Below are positions 55,318-64,000 of a stretch of DNA of 64,000 bases, piece by piece (within the stretch, counting starts at the first letter, position 1; the number at the start of each line of letters is the position of its first letter). The notes under the pieces are model-generated. The model worked only from the letters and a program-made list of their open reading frames with translations. It did no database searches and was not told the origin of the DNA. The stretch comes from Desulfomicrobium sp. ZS1 (GTDB lineage: Bacteria; Desulfobacterota; Desulfovibrionia; Desulfovibrionales; Desulfomicrobiaceae). The stretch is from the NCBI RefSeq assembly GCF_024204645.1, contig NZ_CP100351.1, positions 806,001 through 870,000 on the forward strand. The letters are read 5' to 3'. Both the position numbers and the translations under genes were made by a program.

Positions 55318-55349
55318 TCCTGTGCTCTATCCACCTGAGCTATGGGGGC
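55272..55349 (-). tRNA. tRNA-Arg(CCU)
   Basis: 78 bases with encoded CCA. Acceptor GCCCCCA/TGGGGGC, D-arm GCTC/GAGC, anticodon stem CAGGA/TCCTG with loop TTCCTAA (anticodon CCT), T-arm CCATG/CATGG with TTCGAGT. Reads AGG codons. Insertion site of the island to its left. Confidence 0.93.
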
Positions 55350-55572
55350 GGTCCGTTGTGGAGCAAACTCATTAGGCGAGGAGGGGGGTAAAATCAAGCA
55401 AATTTCATTCTTGAAAATTCTCTTCGGGGCGATTTCCTTCAAAGCGGGGGCTCTTTCTTGGGGGAGGGCAGGAACGCGTTGAACATCCGCGTGGCTTTGT
55501 GTATTCTTGTTATGTCGCTTGGTTTCTCATTTCGGGAAAGGCGCGCCAACGAATCATAACGGGTGAAAATCG

Positions 55573-56934
55573 ATGGGTACATACGTTGCTGCTTCTGAGC
55601 CGGGTCAGGATACCTACGGGGCCACGATCTTCGATTACGCCCTGGCCGGGGGCAAATTCGTGGCTTTGACCGACGACACGGTCTTTGTGGAGTTGATCAA
55701 GTCGGTTCTGTATCACAGCATGGGGTTGTCGCGAAAGTCCTTCCATCATTTTACCCGGCTCGACGACCTCTTCGAGCTCCTGCACCAGGACTCCCAGGCC
55801 CGTTTCATCATCTGTCTTGAGCGTCGCGCGGCGGAGGCGGACATGTCGCAGATCATGGAGCGCATCATGCGTCTGTGCCCCGGCGCGGGGATCATTGTCC
55901 TGACCCAGGAGGTGGACCAGTACACCACGGCGCTCCTGGTGGAGCAGGGCGCGCACAACATCATCACCAAGCCCATTTCCGTAGTCTCATTCAGCGAGAA
56001 GCTGGCCTTCACCATCGCCCCCCAGGGCAAGCTCAGCAAGCTCATCGAAAAGGGCAAGAAGCTGCTCGAAGCCGGTGGCTGGGGCGAGGCCCTGCTTGTG
56101 GCCGACGACATTTTAAAGCAAAAGCCGGACAGCGCGGTGGGGCACATGATCAAGGGCGACGCCTATCTGGGCCTCGAGATGCCCGTCCGGGCCGAAGAGA
56201 TGTACCAGCGGGCCGTGAAGAACGCGGAATTGTATCTGGCTCCGCTCAAGCGTCTGGCCGCGCTCTACGAGCAGGCCGGGGACGCCGGGAAGCAGCTTGA
56301 ATGTTTGCGCCGCCTCAACGAGATCAGCCCTCTCAATACGCAACGCATCCTGCACATCGGGGAACTTGAGATCGCCCGCGGCAATACCGCCGTGGCGGAG
56401 GAAATGTTCCAGAACGTGATGCGCCTGGCGCAGCGGGAGGCGGATGAATTTCTTTCCAATCTGTCGAGCCGGATCGCCGACATCTGCGCCAGTCGCGATC
56501 CGGACATGGCCATCCATTATTCCAAAAAAGCCCTCGATTTGCGGGGCGACAATATCACTGCGGCGGACATTGCCACCGTCAACATCCTGGGCATTTCGCT
56601 GCGCAAGCAGGGTAAATGGCGAGAGGCCATTGCCGAGTACCTGCGCGTGCTGGCCGTTGTGCCCGGCAGCGCGAGCCTGCTCTATAACATGGCCATGGCC
56701 TATAGCGAAGGCGGGGAGGCCAAGAAGGCCTTGAACGCTCTGCAGAAAGCCCTGAAGATCGATCCCGAGCTGCCCGCCTCGGGCAAGAACGTGGCCTTCA
56801 ATATCGGCACGATATTTCAGAAGGCTGGTCAAAACGGGACGCAGTTTTTCAAAAAGGCCTACGAACAGGATCCCAACGACAAGGTTCTCTGGGCGGCGCT
56901 GAAGCGCTCCCAGGCCCTGCACGAGCGCAACTGA
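55573..56934 (+). CDS. Receiver-like plus TPR protein
   Basis: 453 residues. Residues about 20-150 resemble a receiver ([31 protein letters not shown]) but the phospho-acceptor Asp is replaced near ICLER, so it is probably degenerate. Residues 165-440 hold at least six TPRs ([40 protein letters not shown]). A scaffold or signalling adaptor is likely; partner unknown. ATG 55573. Confidence 0.82.
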   Translation: MGTYVAASEPGQDTYGATIFDYALAGGKFVALTDDTVFVELIKSVLYHSMGLSRKSFHHFTRLDDLFELLHQDSQARFIICLERRAAEADMSQIMERIMRLCPGAGIIVLTQEVDQYTTALLVEQGAHNIITKPISVVSFSEKLAFTIAPQGKLSKLIEKGKKLLEAGGWGEALLVADDILKQKPDSAVGHMIKGDAYLGLEMPVRAEEMYQRAVKNAELYLAPLKRLAALYEQAGDAGKQLECLRRLNEISPLNTQRILHIGELEIARGNTAVAEEMFQNVMRLAQREADEFLSNLSSRIADICASRDPDMAIHYSKKALDLRGDNITAADIATVNILGISLRKQGKWREAIAEYLRVLAVVPGSASLLYNMAMAYSEGGEAKKALNALQKALKIDPELPASGKNVAFNIGTIFQKAGQNGTQFFKKAYEQDPNDKVLWAALKRSQALHERN

Positions 56935-56990
56935 CCGGTCGCTTCGGGTCCGTTCGGCAGGCTGCTTTTTTCCATACACAAGGAGTATTC

Positions 56991-58634
56991 ATGGCTGTCC
57001 ATCCTCTTGCCGGCGCATCCGTGCCGGAATCCATGCGCATAAATGTCCCCCGACTTATATCCGACTACTACACCCTGGCTCCGGACCCTTCGCAGGCGGA
57101 TCAGCTTGTGGCCTTCGGCACTTCCGGGCATCGGGGCTGCGCCTTCAAGGCCTCCTTCAACGAACCCCATATTTTGGCCATCACCCAGGCCGTGTGCGAG
57201 TACCGAGCTTCCAAGGGCATCGACGGGCCACTGTTCGTGGGCATGGACCCCCACGCCCTGTCCGAACCGGCCCTGCGCACGGTGCTGGAGGTTCTGGCGG
57301 CGGCCGGCGCGGACTGTCGTTTTCAGCAGGGCTTCGGCTATACTCCGACGCCGGTCATTTCCCACGCCATACTGACCTACAATCGTGGCCGCGTTTCCGG
57401 ATTGGCCGACGGCCTGGTCATCACCCCGTCGCACAATCCGCCCGAGGATGGCGGCATCAAGTACAATCCGCCCCACGGCGGCCCCGCCGGTACAGACGTT
57501 ACCGGCTGGATCGAGAAGAGGGCCAACGCCCTGCTCGAAACCCCCGGCGCGGTGCCGCGCATACCGCTGGCCCGGGCGCTGCGGCAGGGGTTGTGCCGGG
57601 AGCATGATTTCATCCGTCCCTATGTCCTTGATCTGGAAAACGCCATCGACATGCAGGCCATCCGCAACTCGGGTATCAGCATCGGCGTGGATCCGCTGGG
57701 CGGAGCGGGGCTGCCGTTCTGGGAGCCCATCGCCGAGCACTACGGGCTCGATATCACGGTGGTCAGCACGGTCGTCGATCCGGCTTTCATGTTCATGAGT
57801 CTGGACAAGGACGGCAAGATTCGCATGGACTGTTCCTCTGCCCATGCCATGGCCAAGCTCATCGCCATGAAGGATTCCTTTTCCATCGCTTTTGCCAACG
57901 ACCCCGACGCCGACAGGCATGGCATCGTCACCGCCGGGCACGGGCTCATGAATCCCAATCATTATATTTCCGTGGCCATCGATTACCTGCTCGCGCACCG
58001 TCCGGGCTGGCCGGTTGCGGCGCAGGTGGGCAAGACCCTGGTCACCAGTTCCATGGTCGACCGCGTGGTGGCAGCACATGGGCGCGGCGTGCGGGAAGTG
58101 CCGGTGGGCTTCAAATGGTTCGTGGATGACCTTTTGGCCGGGACGTGCTGTTTCGGCGGCGAGGAGAGCGCGGGCGCGTCCTTCCTGCGCCGCAATGGCG
58201 AGGTCTGGACCACGGACAAGGACGGGATTCTTTTGAATTTGCTCGCCGCCGAGATCACCGCCGTGACTGGCAAGGATCCCGGAGACATCTACAAGGAACT
58301 GGAGTCGCGTCACGGCAGCCCGATTTACGAGCGCCTGCAGGCTCCGGCCGGCATGGCCCAGAAGAAGCTGCTCTCGTCGCTCTCGCCTGAACAGGTGACT
58401 TCCTCCGAGCTTGCGGGCGAGCCCATCCTGGCCAAGATCACCCATGCCCCGGGCAACGGCGCGGCCATCGGCGGACTGAAGGTGGTCACCAAAAACGGCT
58501 GGTTCGCTGCCCGGCCCTCTGGCACGGAGGACATGTACAAGATCTACGTGGAAAGCTTTCTGGGCCGGGACCATCTGGAGCGCATCAAGACCGAGGCTCA
58601 GGATATGGTCGACGGGGTGCTCACGGGGGTGTGA
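56991..58634 (+). CDS. pgm: Phosphoglucomutase (alpha-D-glucose phosphate-specific)
   Basis: 547 residues. Interconverts glucose-1-P and glucose-6-P. Active-site serine loop [16 protein letters not shown], metal loop NDPDADRHG, sugar-binding GGEESAGAS and phosphate-binding [10 protein letters not shown] all present. RBS AAGGAGTATTC. A terminator follows. Confidence 0.95.
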   Translation: MAVHPLAGASVPESMRINVPRLISDYYTLAPDPSQADQLVAFGTSGHRGCAFKASFNEPHILAITQAVCEYRASKGIDGPLFVGMDPHALSEPALRTVLEVLAAAGADCRFQQGFGYTPTPVISHAILTYNRGRVSGLADGLVITPSHNPPEDGGIKYNPPHGGPAGTDVTGWIEKRANALLETPGAVPRIPLARALRQGLCREHDFIRPYVLDLENAIDMQAIRNSGISIGVDPLGGAGLPFWEPIAEHYGLDITVVSTVVDPAFMFMSLDKDGKIRMDCSSAHAMAKLIAMKDSFSIAFANDPDADRHGIVTAGHGLMNPNHYISVAIDYLLAHRPGWPVAAQVGKTLVTSSMVDRVVAAHGRGVREVPVGFKWFVDDLLAGTCCFGGEESAGASFLRRNGEVWTTDKDGILLNLLAAEITAVTGKDPGDIYKELESRHGSPIYERLQAPAGMAQKKLLSSLSPEQVTSSELAGEPILAKITHAPGNGAAIGGLKVVTKNGWFAARPSGTEDMYKIYVESFLGRDHLERIKTEAQDMVDGVLTGV

Positions 58635-58664
58635 GACCGCTCAGAGTCGCAAGCCCTGCGTGAG

Positions 58665-58703
58665 GAAAAAGCCCGCCATCCGCTGCCGGAGGACGGGCTT
58701 TTT
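58665..58703 (+). terminator. Terminator after pgm
   Basis: AAAAAGCCCG (58666-58675) pairs with CGGGCTTTTT (58694-58703). Confidence 0.9.
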
Positions 58704-58737
58704 CAAATTGTGAGCAGCGGTTTTCAAGACGAAAGGC

Positions 58738-58863
58738 ATGGATTCCCGCCTGCGCGGGAATGACCAGGATGTGCCCCGTCAGTGCGGAGTGCCCTCCGTC
58801 AGGCCAGAAGAACGCATCACTTTCGTCACGTCTCTTGTCATTCCCGCGCAGGCGGGAATCCAT
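58738..58863. repeat. REP-like inverted pair (REPIN-type)
   Basis: A 27-base unit at 58738-58764 is repeated in exact inverted form at 58837-58863, 72 bases apart. Each unit is itself a hairpin around CCCGCCTGCGCGGG. Extragenic, between converging genes, as REP elements usually are. Confidence 0.8.
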
Positions 58864-58890
58864 CCGTAGCCCGTATCCAGACGCGGCATC

Positions 58891-58923
58891 AAAAACGCCC
58901 GCCATCGTTTCCGAAAGCGGGCG
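58891..58923 (-). terminator. Terminator of hypA-hypB operon
   Basis: CGCCCGC (58896-58902) and GCGGGCG (58917-58923), with TTTTT on the minus strand. Confidence 0.82.
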
Positions 58924-58944
58924 TCGTACCGTCATTATTGAAAA

Positions 58945-59601
58945 TTACTTTTTCTTCTTGGCCCGTTCCCGGCGCAGCCAGTCGTACCAGGCATCCATGC
59001 CCTGGCCGGTGGTGGCGGAGAGGGCGAATATCTCGATGTCTTTGTTGATGGAGCGGGCAAATCCGCTGGCGCGGTCCAGGTCGAAATTGACGTAGGGCAA
59101 CAGGTCGATCTTATTTAAGATCATGACCTTGGATTCGGCAAAGATGAAGGGATATTTTTCGGGCTTGTCGTCGCCCTCGGTCACGCTCAGGATGGTGACC
59201 TTGTAGTCTTCGCCCACGCTGAATTCCGCCGGACAGACCAGGTTGCCCACGTTTTCGACGACGAGGATGTCGATGCCGTCCACGCCCATCTTTTCCGTGG
59301 CGTCACGGACCATGGTGCTGTCGAGGTGGCAGCCGCCCGCGGTGTTGATCTGCACGGCGCGAGCCCCGGTGGCGGCCACGCGGCGGGCGTCGTTCTCGGT
59401 CTGGCAGTCGCCTTCGATGACGGCCATGTTGAATTCTTCCTTCAGGTCGGTCAGCGTGCGCTCCAGCAGGGAGGTCTTGCCCGATCCCGGCGAACTCATC
59501 AGATTGAGGGTCAGGATGCCTTGCGCGCTGAGCCGGGCGTTCAGTTCGGCCGCGACGACGTCATTGGCCTCAAGGATGTTTCGTACCACATCGACTTTCA
59601 T
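58945..59601 (-). CDS. hypB: Hydrogenase nickel incorporation GTPase HypB
   Basis: 218 residues from ATG 59601 (GGAGGAAAGC). P-loop SSPGSGKTSLLE, Mg Asp in EGDCQTENDARRV, NKIDLLPY for guanine. It lacks the histidine-rich nickel-storing N-terminus of some HypB proteins. GTP hydrolysis drives Ni transfer to hydrogenase with HypA, the gene just upstream. Confidence 0.94.
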   Translation of the reverse strand: MKVDVVRNILEANDVVAAELNARLSAQGILTLNLMSSPGSGKTSLLERTLTDLKEEFNMAVIEGDCQTENDARRVAATGARAVQINTAGGCHLDSTMVRDATEKMGVDGIDILVVENVGNLVCPAEFSVGEDYKVTILSVTEGDDKPEKYPFIFAESKVMILNKIDLLPYVNFDLDRASGFARSINKDIEIFALSATTGQGMDAWYDWLRRERAKKKK

Positions 59602-59614
59602 GCTTTCCTCCACG

Positions 59615-59968
59615 TTATTCGGCTTGGATGTTATCAATGTAGAGTTCACGGCCGGAGATGATCTCATGCCCCAATTCCGTAGTGCATTGCGGGCAGGGCA
59701 TGATGACGCGTTCTTCCAGGCTGGGGCTGAATTCGTGGCCGCACTGGCGGCAGCGCACGACCATGGGCATGACCTGCGTCTCCATCTTTGCTCCGGCAAA
59801 GGGGGTGTTCATGGTCAGCATTTCAAAGCAGGTTTCAAGAGCTTCAGGAACGATGGCCGAGATCTGGCCATAGACAATTTTGAACGAGTGCAGTTTCGTA
59901 AGGCCATGTTTGGCCATTTCTTCACCGATGATCTTGATCAGGCTTTCGGCGATGGACAGTTCGTGCAT
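59615..59968 (-). CDS. hypA: Hydrogenase nickel chaperone HypA
   Basis: 117 residues from ATG 59968 (GGAGTCAAC). Nickel site MHELSIAES and the zinc pair VRCRQCGHEF...MPCPQC. Thirteen bases before hypB. No hydrogenase structural gene is in the window. Confidence 0.94.
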   Translation of the reverse strand: MHELSIAESLIKIIGEEMAKHGLTKLHSFKIVYGQISAIVPEALETCFEMLTMNTPFAGAKMETQVMPMVVRCRQCGHEFSPSLEERVIMPCPQCTTELGHEIISGRELYIDNIQAE

Positions 59969-59984
59969 GTTGACTCCGTTAGGC

Positions 59985-60314
59985 TTATGAGCGGCGCTCC
60001 GTTGCGTAAGCCGTGTCCAGGGCATTGTCCAGAGCAATGCTGGATCGCGTCAGCGTTCCGCCTGAGAGAGTGCAACGGTACATCTCCCAGTCCTGGTGGT
60101 TGATGATGTCGATGACGCCGCGCACATTCGGGTCGACGAGGCGCAGCAGAGCTTCAAGATCGCTGTCCACGTCAATGAAGACGCCTTCATGTACGAAGTC
60201 CAGCACTTGTCCGCTGATCTCGCATTCATAGGCGGATAAAAACGCAAGGCAATTTTTCAATTGATTCTCATCCAGTCCGGCCAGATGGCCGTAAACGCGA
60301 AAGTCGTGAGGCAT
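59985..60314 (-). CDS. Hypothetical protein upstream of hypA
   Basis: 109 residues, acidic, no signal or membrane segment. Starts MPHDFRVYGHLAGLDENQL and has VHEGVFIDVDSDLEALL. AAGGACTATCGC before ATG. Sixteen bases upstream of hypA, so co-transcribed; a link with nickel or hydrogenase maturation is an inference from position only. Confidence 0.72.
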   Translation of the reverse strand: MPHDFRVYGHLAGLDENQLKNCLAFLSAYECEISGQVLDFVHEGVFIDVDSDLEALLRLVDPNVRGVIDIINHQDWEMYRCTLSGGTLTRSSIALDNALDTAYATERRS

Positions 60315-60332
60315 GCGATAGTCCTTAGGGGG

Positions 60333-62051
60333 TCAGTCGGGAAGAATAAAGCAGGTGTAGCCTTCATGAGAGAGGACAGATACGAGGAATGGATCGGAAA
60401 AACGCCGGTCCAATATGGCGATTTTTCCTGTCCCGCCGGACACAGTCCAGGCCGGAACCTGCACCGCGATGCGATTTTGCGCTCCTTCGTACCAGGCGGC
60501 CTGGATCATGCCCTGGCGCAACAAATCCTTGTGGCGCAAGAGCTGCAGCAGTGAGTTGAGCGTGTCGGGCATGGTCTGGCCGAAGGTCTTTTCGGGATTG
60601 CTCGGGTTCATGGCCCGGATGATTTCCAGGTGCGTGGCCACGGGAACGTAGATGGAGTCGCGAGCCCGTGACGGCAGGCGGGAAAGTTCGTTGTATGCAT
60701 CCAGTTCAATGATCTTGACCTGCGCCTCATCAAGCACTTCGTGCAGTCCCTGGGGCAAAGGCGGTGAGTCCGGAGTCTGTCTGGACCAGATCATGTGAAT
60801 GCGTTTTTGGCCGCCGCGTTCCATGATGGCCATTTGTGGAGACAAGAGGGTCACGCCGACGCCGTTGCGTGAAAGTACCAGTTCCTTGCCCGCGCCCCAG
60901 AGACGAAAATGTTTCGGAAAAGTGGACGAGAGTTTTTCCAGTACTTCCTGCAGGCTCCAGCGGGGTGAGATGGTGCAGACCTTCATGCCCAATTTGTTGG
61001 CGTTTCCGATCCACTGGGCGTTTTTGGGCACGGGACAGAAGAGGATCTTGTCTCCCCAGGGCGCATCCAGGAGCGGGGTTTCGGACATTTTGACGACCAG
61101 CCATTCCGAGCCTGGCAGGGGAAACATGCTTTCGTCCCCCGGCAAGAATTTGAAACGCATTTGTTCCAGCACGGTTTTGACGAACGGCAGGCCGGATACG
61201 GGCGTGCGTTTTTTTTCTGCGGTGGCGTTTGTTGCGCCGGATTGTCCGATGCTGTCCGCGCTCCCTGCACTGTCCGAAGAAGCCGGGGGCGTTATGGGCA
61301 GCACGGCCGCTGGCGCTTGCCCAGGCTCTGGTGCTGAAGGCTCAGGCTGCTTTTGCAGGGGCTGGATCGGGGCGGGGGCGCTCCGCGCGGAGGTGCTCCG
61401 GGCGGGGGCCGTCTGGCTGGGTGCTGCGGTTTGCGTCACGACAGTTTGTTCAGATTTTGGGGCCCGCTGCGCAGCAGGCGCAGGACTCGGGACAGGCGCC
61501 ATGACTTTTTCCGCTTGGTTTGTGACCGGCAGGATGATCTCCTGTCCGACGCGCAAGGTGTTGGTGTTCGGAACCTCTGGATTGAGTTCGAGGAACAGGT
61601 CCAGATATTGGCTGTAGATCAAGCTGTTCGGCACCCCTTGCGCCTTGAGGATCTGGATCAGTGTATCTCCCGTGCGCACGACGTAGGGCGTTTTTGCGTA
61701 TGATTTCGGCGCCGCCAAGGGCGGGGGGCGTCTGATGCCGGTGTCGGCGGCGGAGGACGCTTCGGGGATCTGGATGACCTGCCCCGGCATCAGCCGGTTG
61801 ATGTCCGGGATGTGCGGGTTCAGAGCTGTGATGTCCGGCAGGATGCGTTGAATTTGCGTGGCGGAGTAGCCTTTTGATTCCAGTATCTTGTAGAGCCATT
61901 CGCCCTGTTTGACGATATGCTTGTCGCCGGTTTTTTGCTCAACGCGGATATTTTTTTCAAAGAAAAGGCGCAGCGGTTTTTCTGAAAATCCCGGCTTGGT
62001 TATGCTTGTCAGGAAGCATAGAGCAAGAATAAGAAGAACTGCACGTCTCAT
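60333..62051 (-). CDS. LysM-domain exported protein
   Basis: 572 residues from ATG 62051. Signal peptide (RAVLLILALCFLTSITKPGFS), LysM domains about 42-95 (HIVKQGEWLYKILESKGYSATQIQ) and 125-175 (YVVRTGDTLIQILKAQGVPNSLIY), a Pro/Ala/Ser-rich linker, then a 270-residue C-terminal domain I do not recognise. LysM binds peptidoglycan. 18 bases upstream of the hypA-upstream gene. Confidence 0.83.
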   Translation of the reverse strand: MRRAVLLILALCFLTSITKPGFSEKPLRLFFEKNIRVEQKTGDKHIVKQGEWLYKILESKGYSATQIQRILPDITALNPHIPDINRLMPGQVIQIPEASSAADTGIRRPPPLAAPKSYAKTPYVVRTGDTLIQILKAQGVPNSLIYSQYLDLFLELNPEVPNTNTLRVGQEIILPVTNQAEKVMAPVPSPAPAAQRAPKSEQTVVTQTAAPSQTAPARSTSARSAPAPIQPLQKQPEPSAPEPGQAPAAVLPITPPASSDSAGSADSIGQSGATNATAEKKRTPVSGLPFVKTVLEQMRFKFLPGDESMFPLPGSEWLVVKMSETPLLDAPWGDKILFCPVPKNAQWIGNANKLGMKVCTISPRWSLQEVLEKLSSTFPKHFRLWGAGKELVLSRNGVGVTLLSPQMAIMERGGQKRIHMIWSRQTPDSPPLPQGLHEVLDEAQVKIIELDAYNELSRLPSRARDSIYVPVATHLEIIRAMNPSNPEKTFGQTMPDTLNSLLQLLRHKDLLRQGMIQAAWYEGAQNRIAVQVPAWTVSGGTGKIAILDRRFSDPFLVSVLSHEGYTCFILPD

Positions 62052-62182
62052 AGTTTTCAAGCGGACCTGTTTTTAGGGACGGTTATTTCCGGTAATGGAA
62101 CCAAGGATATAGCAAAAAGGATGAAGGCTGTCACTGCACTTTACGTAAAGGGATTCACCCGAACGACTCAAAGGAGATTATC

Positions 62183-62836
62183 ATGTATGTAGGCCTTGCC
62201 ATGGACAGACACGTCCCCACCATCACTTCCGATACGCTGATTATCAAAGCGGATCGCATGATGGAGGAGAATAGACTATGGATTTTACTTGTTGTTGAAG
62301 ACGGCAAGCTCAAGGGATATGTGGCTAAAGAAGATATCCGGGCTGCGTTGCCATCCGGTGCAACAACATTCAGCAAGCATGAAATTAATTATCTCTTGTC
62401 CAGAATGACGGTAAAAGAGCTGGTGCGAAGCTCAATGCCCACGGTGACTCCTGAAACGGAAATCGAAGTTGCGGCAAAAATTATGCATGACAAGGATCTG
62501 GCCGGTCTGGCCGTGGTCGACACGAAAAGCCGACTCAAAGGCTACATCAGCCGGGGTTCCATGCTGGCCGTGCTGGTGGAGGAAATGGGCCTGGAGCTTG
62601 GCGGCTACCGTATCGTCATCGAAGCTGAGGATCGCAAGGGCCTTATGGCCGAGATCAGCAGGCTTTTTTTCGATCTGGGCGTGAACATTCTGTCCACGTC
62701 AACTTTTTTTCGTGGCAACCAACGTTTGCTGGTCTTTCGTGTGCGCACCGACGATTCCGAAGGCCTTGAGCGCGTGCTGACGGACAAAGGATACAAGATC
62801 GCAGGGCCGGAGCGTTTTGAGCAGGAATGGTCGTAG
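62183..62836 (+). CDS. CBS-pair plus ACT domain protein, second copy
   Basis: 217 residues with the same order as the 18185-18850 gene: CBS 1 (MDRHVPTITSDTLIIKADRM), CBS 2 (SSMPTVTPETEIEVAAKIMHD), ACT (RKGLMAEISRLFFDLGVNIL). AAGGAG before ATG. Ligand unknown. Monocistronic, terminator downstream. Confidence 0.83.
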   Translation: MYVGLAMDRHVPTITSDTLIIKADRMMEENRLWILLVVEDGKLKGYVAKEDIRAALPSGATTFSKHEINYLLSRMTVKELVRSSMPTVTPETEIEVAAKIMHDKDLAGLAVVDTKSRLKGYISRGSMLAVLVEEMGLELGGYRIVIEAEDRKGLMAEISRLFFDLGVNILSTSTFFRGNQRLLVFRVRTDDSEGLERVLTDKGYKIAGPERFEQEWS

Positions 62837-62870
62837 TTCCTTTTTTTGCTGAGATTTGATTCGAACATAA

Positions 62871-62917
62871 GCGAAACCGGCCATGAACAAGATGTTTGTG
62901 GCCGATTTCGTTTTTTT
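62871..62917 (+). terminator. Terminator after the second CBS-ACT gene
   Basis: GCGAAACCGGCCA and TGGCCGATTTCG pair with one mismatch around a 15-base loop, followed by TTTTTTT. Confidence 0.82.
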
Positions 62918-62936
62918 GGTCCGGAGGACAGGACTG

Positions 62937-63251
62937 TTATTTGATGTACGAGCAGCAGTAGTCGGTCACTGCCAGGATTTTTAGGGAAAATCTGGCGTTG
63001 GCCGGAACTTCGAAAGCCATGCCGCCGCTGATGTGTTTCCAGGCCGTTTCGCCGGGCAGGAGTATTTCCAGTTCGCCGGACAGGATCTCCATCAGTTCTT
63101 TTTCGGCAGTCCCGAATTCGTAGTCCCCGGGCAGCATGATGCCTAGGGTTTTTTTGGATCCGTCGGGAAAAACAAGGGTGCGGCTGGTGACCTTGCCGTC
63201 AAAATAGACGTTGGCTTTCTTGAGCACGGTGACGTTTGCAAATTCAGTCAT
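62937..63251 (-). CDS. ppnP: Pyrimidine/purine nucleoside phosphorylase PpnP
   Basis: 104 residues from ATG 63251. Cupin fold, DUF1255/YaiE family: [50 protein letters not shown]. Cleaves nucleosides with phosphate. Monocistronic. Confidence 0.92.
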   Translation of the reverse strand: MTEFANVTVLKKANVYFDGKVTSRTLVFPDGSKKTLGIMLPGDYEFGTAEKELMEILSGELEILLPGETAWKHISGGMAFEVPANARFSLKILAVTDYCCSYIK

Positions 63252-63350
63252 GAGTGTTCTCGCTGCGGGGTTGGGGTGCGTGTTCGATGCTGCCTTGCAG
63301 CGCATCGCTTCCTGGATTGCGTCAACTTTGCGGCCGGGCGCGCATGATTG

Positions 63351-63372
63351 AAAAGGCCCGCGCGGGCCTTTT
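63351..63372 (-). terminator. Terminator of the M23 peptidase gene
   Basis: AAAAGGCCCGC GCGGGCCTTTT: a perfect palindrome abutting the stop codon. Confidence 0.85.
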
Positions 63373-63373
63373 C

Positions 63374-64000
63374 TCACTCCAGCTTGGAGGTGATGTTGTG
63401 GTCGATCCACTGCGCGTCCCACCATTCGATGGGCTGCACCTCGATGCCGGAAATCAGCATGCCGAAGTGCAGGTGGTCTCCGCCGGCCATGCCCGTGGCA
63501 CCGGTCTTGCCGAGAACCTGTCCGCGCTGGATCATATCCCCTTTCTGCACATGGATTTCGCTCAGGTGCGAATACAAGGATTGCAGTCCGAATCCGTGGT
63601 CGATGACGACCACGTTGCCATAGATGCCCATGAATTCGGCCAGGATGATGCGCCCGGTGTTGCCGGCCGGAACGGGGGAGGCCGCGAGGGAGGCGAGGTC
63701 CACTCCGAGATGGGTCTGGTTGTCCACGGCCTTGCCGTCATACTTGTAGGTGCGGTTGTCGGCGAAGGCCGCCATGGGCGCGCTGTTGGGCAGGCGGATG
63801 AACGTGCCGTCCCAGAGCTTCTGGGGCACGGTGTCCTTGCCGAGCTGGACCAGGGAAGCGACGTTTTTGGCGCGAAGCTCGGAGTTGACTTTGAGGAAAA
63901 TGTCTATGGGCGACGTGGCATCGGGATAGAGGTCCGCGAACTGTCCCATTTTGGATTGCAGAAAATTGTCGGAGATATTGATGTCGTCATGTCTGAATTT
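63374..64000 (-). CDS. M23-family peptidase, C-terminal part (cut by window end)
   Basis: About 209 residues in the window; the frame is open to base 64000, so the start lies outside. LytM-type zinc motif HLGVDLAS and GGDHLHFGM, the H-x-D and H-x-H ligands, plus [20 protein letters not shown]. Periplasmic peptidoglycan endopeptidase or an amidase activator. Confidence 0.9.
   Translation of the reverse strand, partial: KFRHDDINISDNFLQSKMGQFADLYPDATSPIDIFLKVNSELRAKNVASLVQLGKDTVPQKLWDGTFIRLPNSAPMAAFADNRTYKYDGKAVDNQTHLGVDLASLAASPVPAGNTGRIILAEFMGIYGNVVVIDHGFGLQSLYSHLSEIHVQKGDMIQRGQVLGKTGATGMAGGDHLHFGMLISGIEVQPIEWWDAQWIDHNITSKLE

Noticed and set aside
56859-58574. Large minus-strand frame opposite pgm
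   Set aside because: Antisense shadow of a conserved gene in GC-rich DNA; no family resemblance.

Overview
This window looks like a chromosomal segment of a GC-rich sulfate-reducing deltaproteobacterium of the Desulfovibrionales, probably Desulfomicrobium-like. That is an inference from gene content: a 13-haem cytochrome c operon, LL-diaminopimelate aminotransferase, a tungsten-type aldehyde oxidoreductase, HypA/HypB, Rex, an SH3/anchor protein and many signalling genes. No 16S rRNA or other decisive marker is present.

Layout. 0-9 kb is core and accessory metabolism (exonuclease III, TetR regulator, a lone Tli4-like immunity protein, DsrE, RtcB, a short aspartate kinase, tandem UspA, a transglutaminase lipoprotein). 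9.1-14.2 kb is a redox module: a Tat-exported 4x[4Fe-4S] ferredoxin, an NrfD/HybB-type membrane subunit and a 13-haem cytochrome, transcribed away from a Crp/Fnr regulator. An FNR-type box sits where it could activate the operon and control the regulator. 14.3-24 kb is housekeeping: murJ, dapL, a TrmN6-like methyltransferase, a CBS-ACT protein with a 46-residue membrane peptide, a nitrilase-family hydrolase, larC, YaiI, a U32 protein, a PHP phosphoesterase and infA. 24-38 kb is signalling and envelope: histidine kinase and receiver, SelO, CheX, a PA2779/PA2778/TPR trio, an AmiS/UreI-like membrane protein, a chemoreceptor, Rex and an SH3-anchor protein. It also holds several AT-rich gaps with small-gene or sRNA candidates.

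38-55.35 kb is accessory DNA. A HipA/YjjJ-like kinase and a HigB / HigA-ImmA pair lie just outside a 13.6 kb island bounded by a 47-base direct repeat of the 3' part of tRNA-Arg(CCU) (41662-41708 and 55271-55317). Cargo at the island edges is decaying: a frameshifted Fic gene, a MucR fragment, a second Fic gene split by a stop codon between its inhibitory and catalytic parts, a HsdS tail and a half receiver domain. The island core is intact: a YdhV-like aldehyde oxidoreductase, its Tat ferredoxin, a B12-radical SAM protein, an iron alcohol dehydrogenase and a kinase/sigma-54 regulator pair. The intergenic region carries paired palindromes 32 bp apart and a -24/-12 promoter candidate, suggesting one sigma-54-controlled alcohol/aldehyde oxidation circuit.

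55.5-64 kb returns to core genes: a receiver-like TPR protein, phosphoglucomutase, a REP-like inverted pair, hypB-hypA, a LysM lipid- or wall-associated protein, a second CBS-ACT protein, ppnP and an M23 peptidase cut by the window end.
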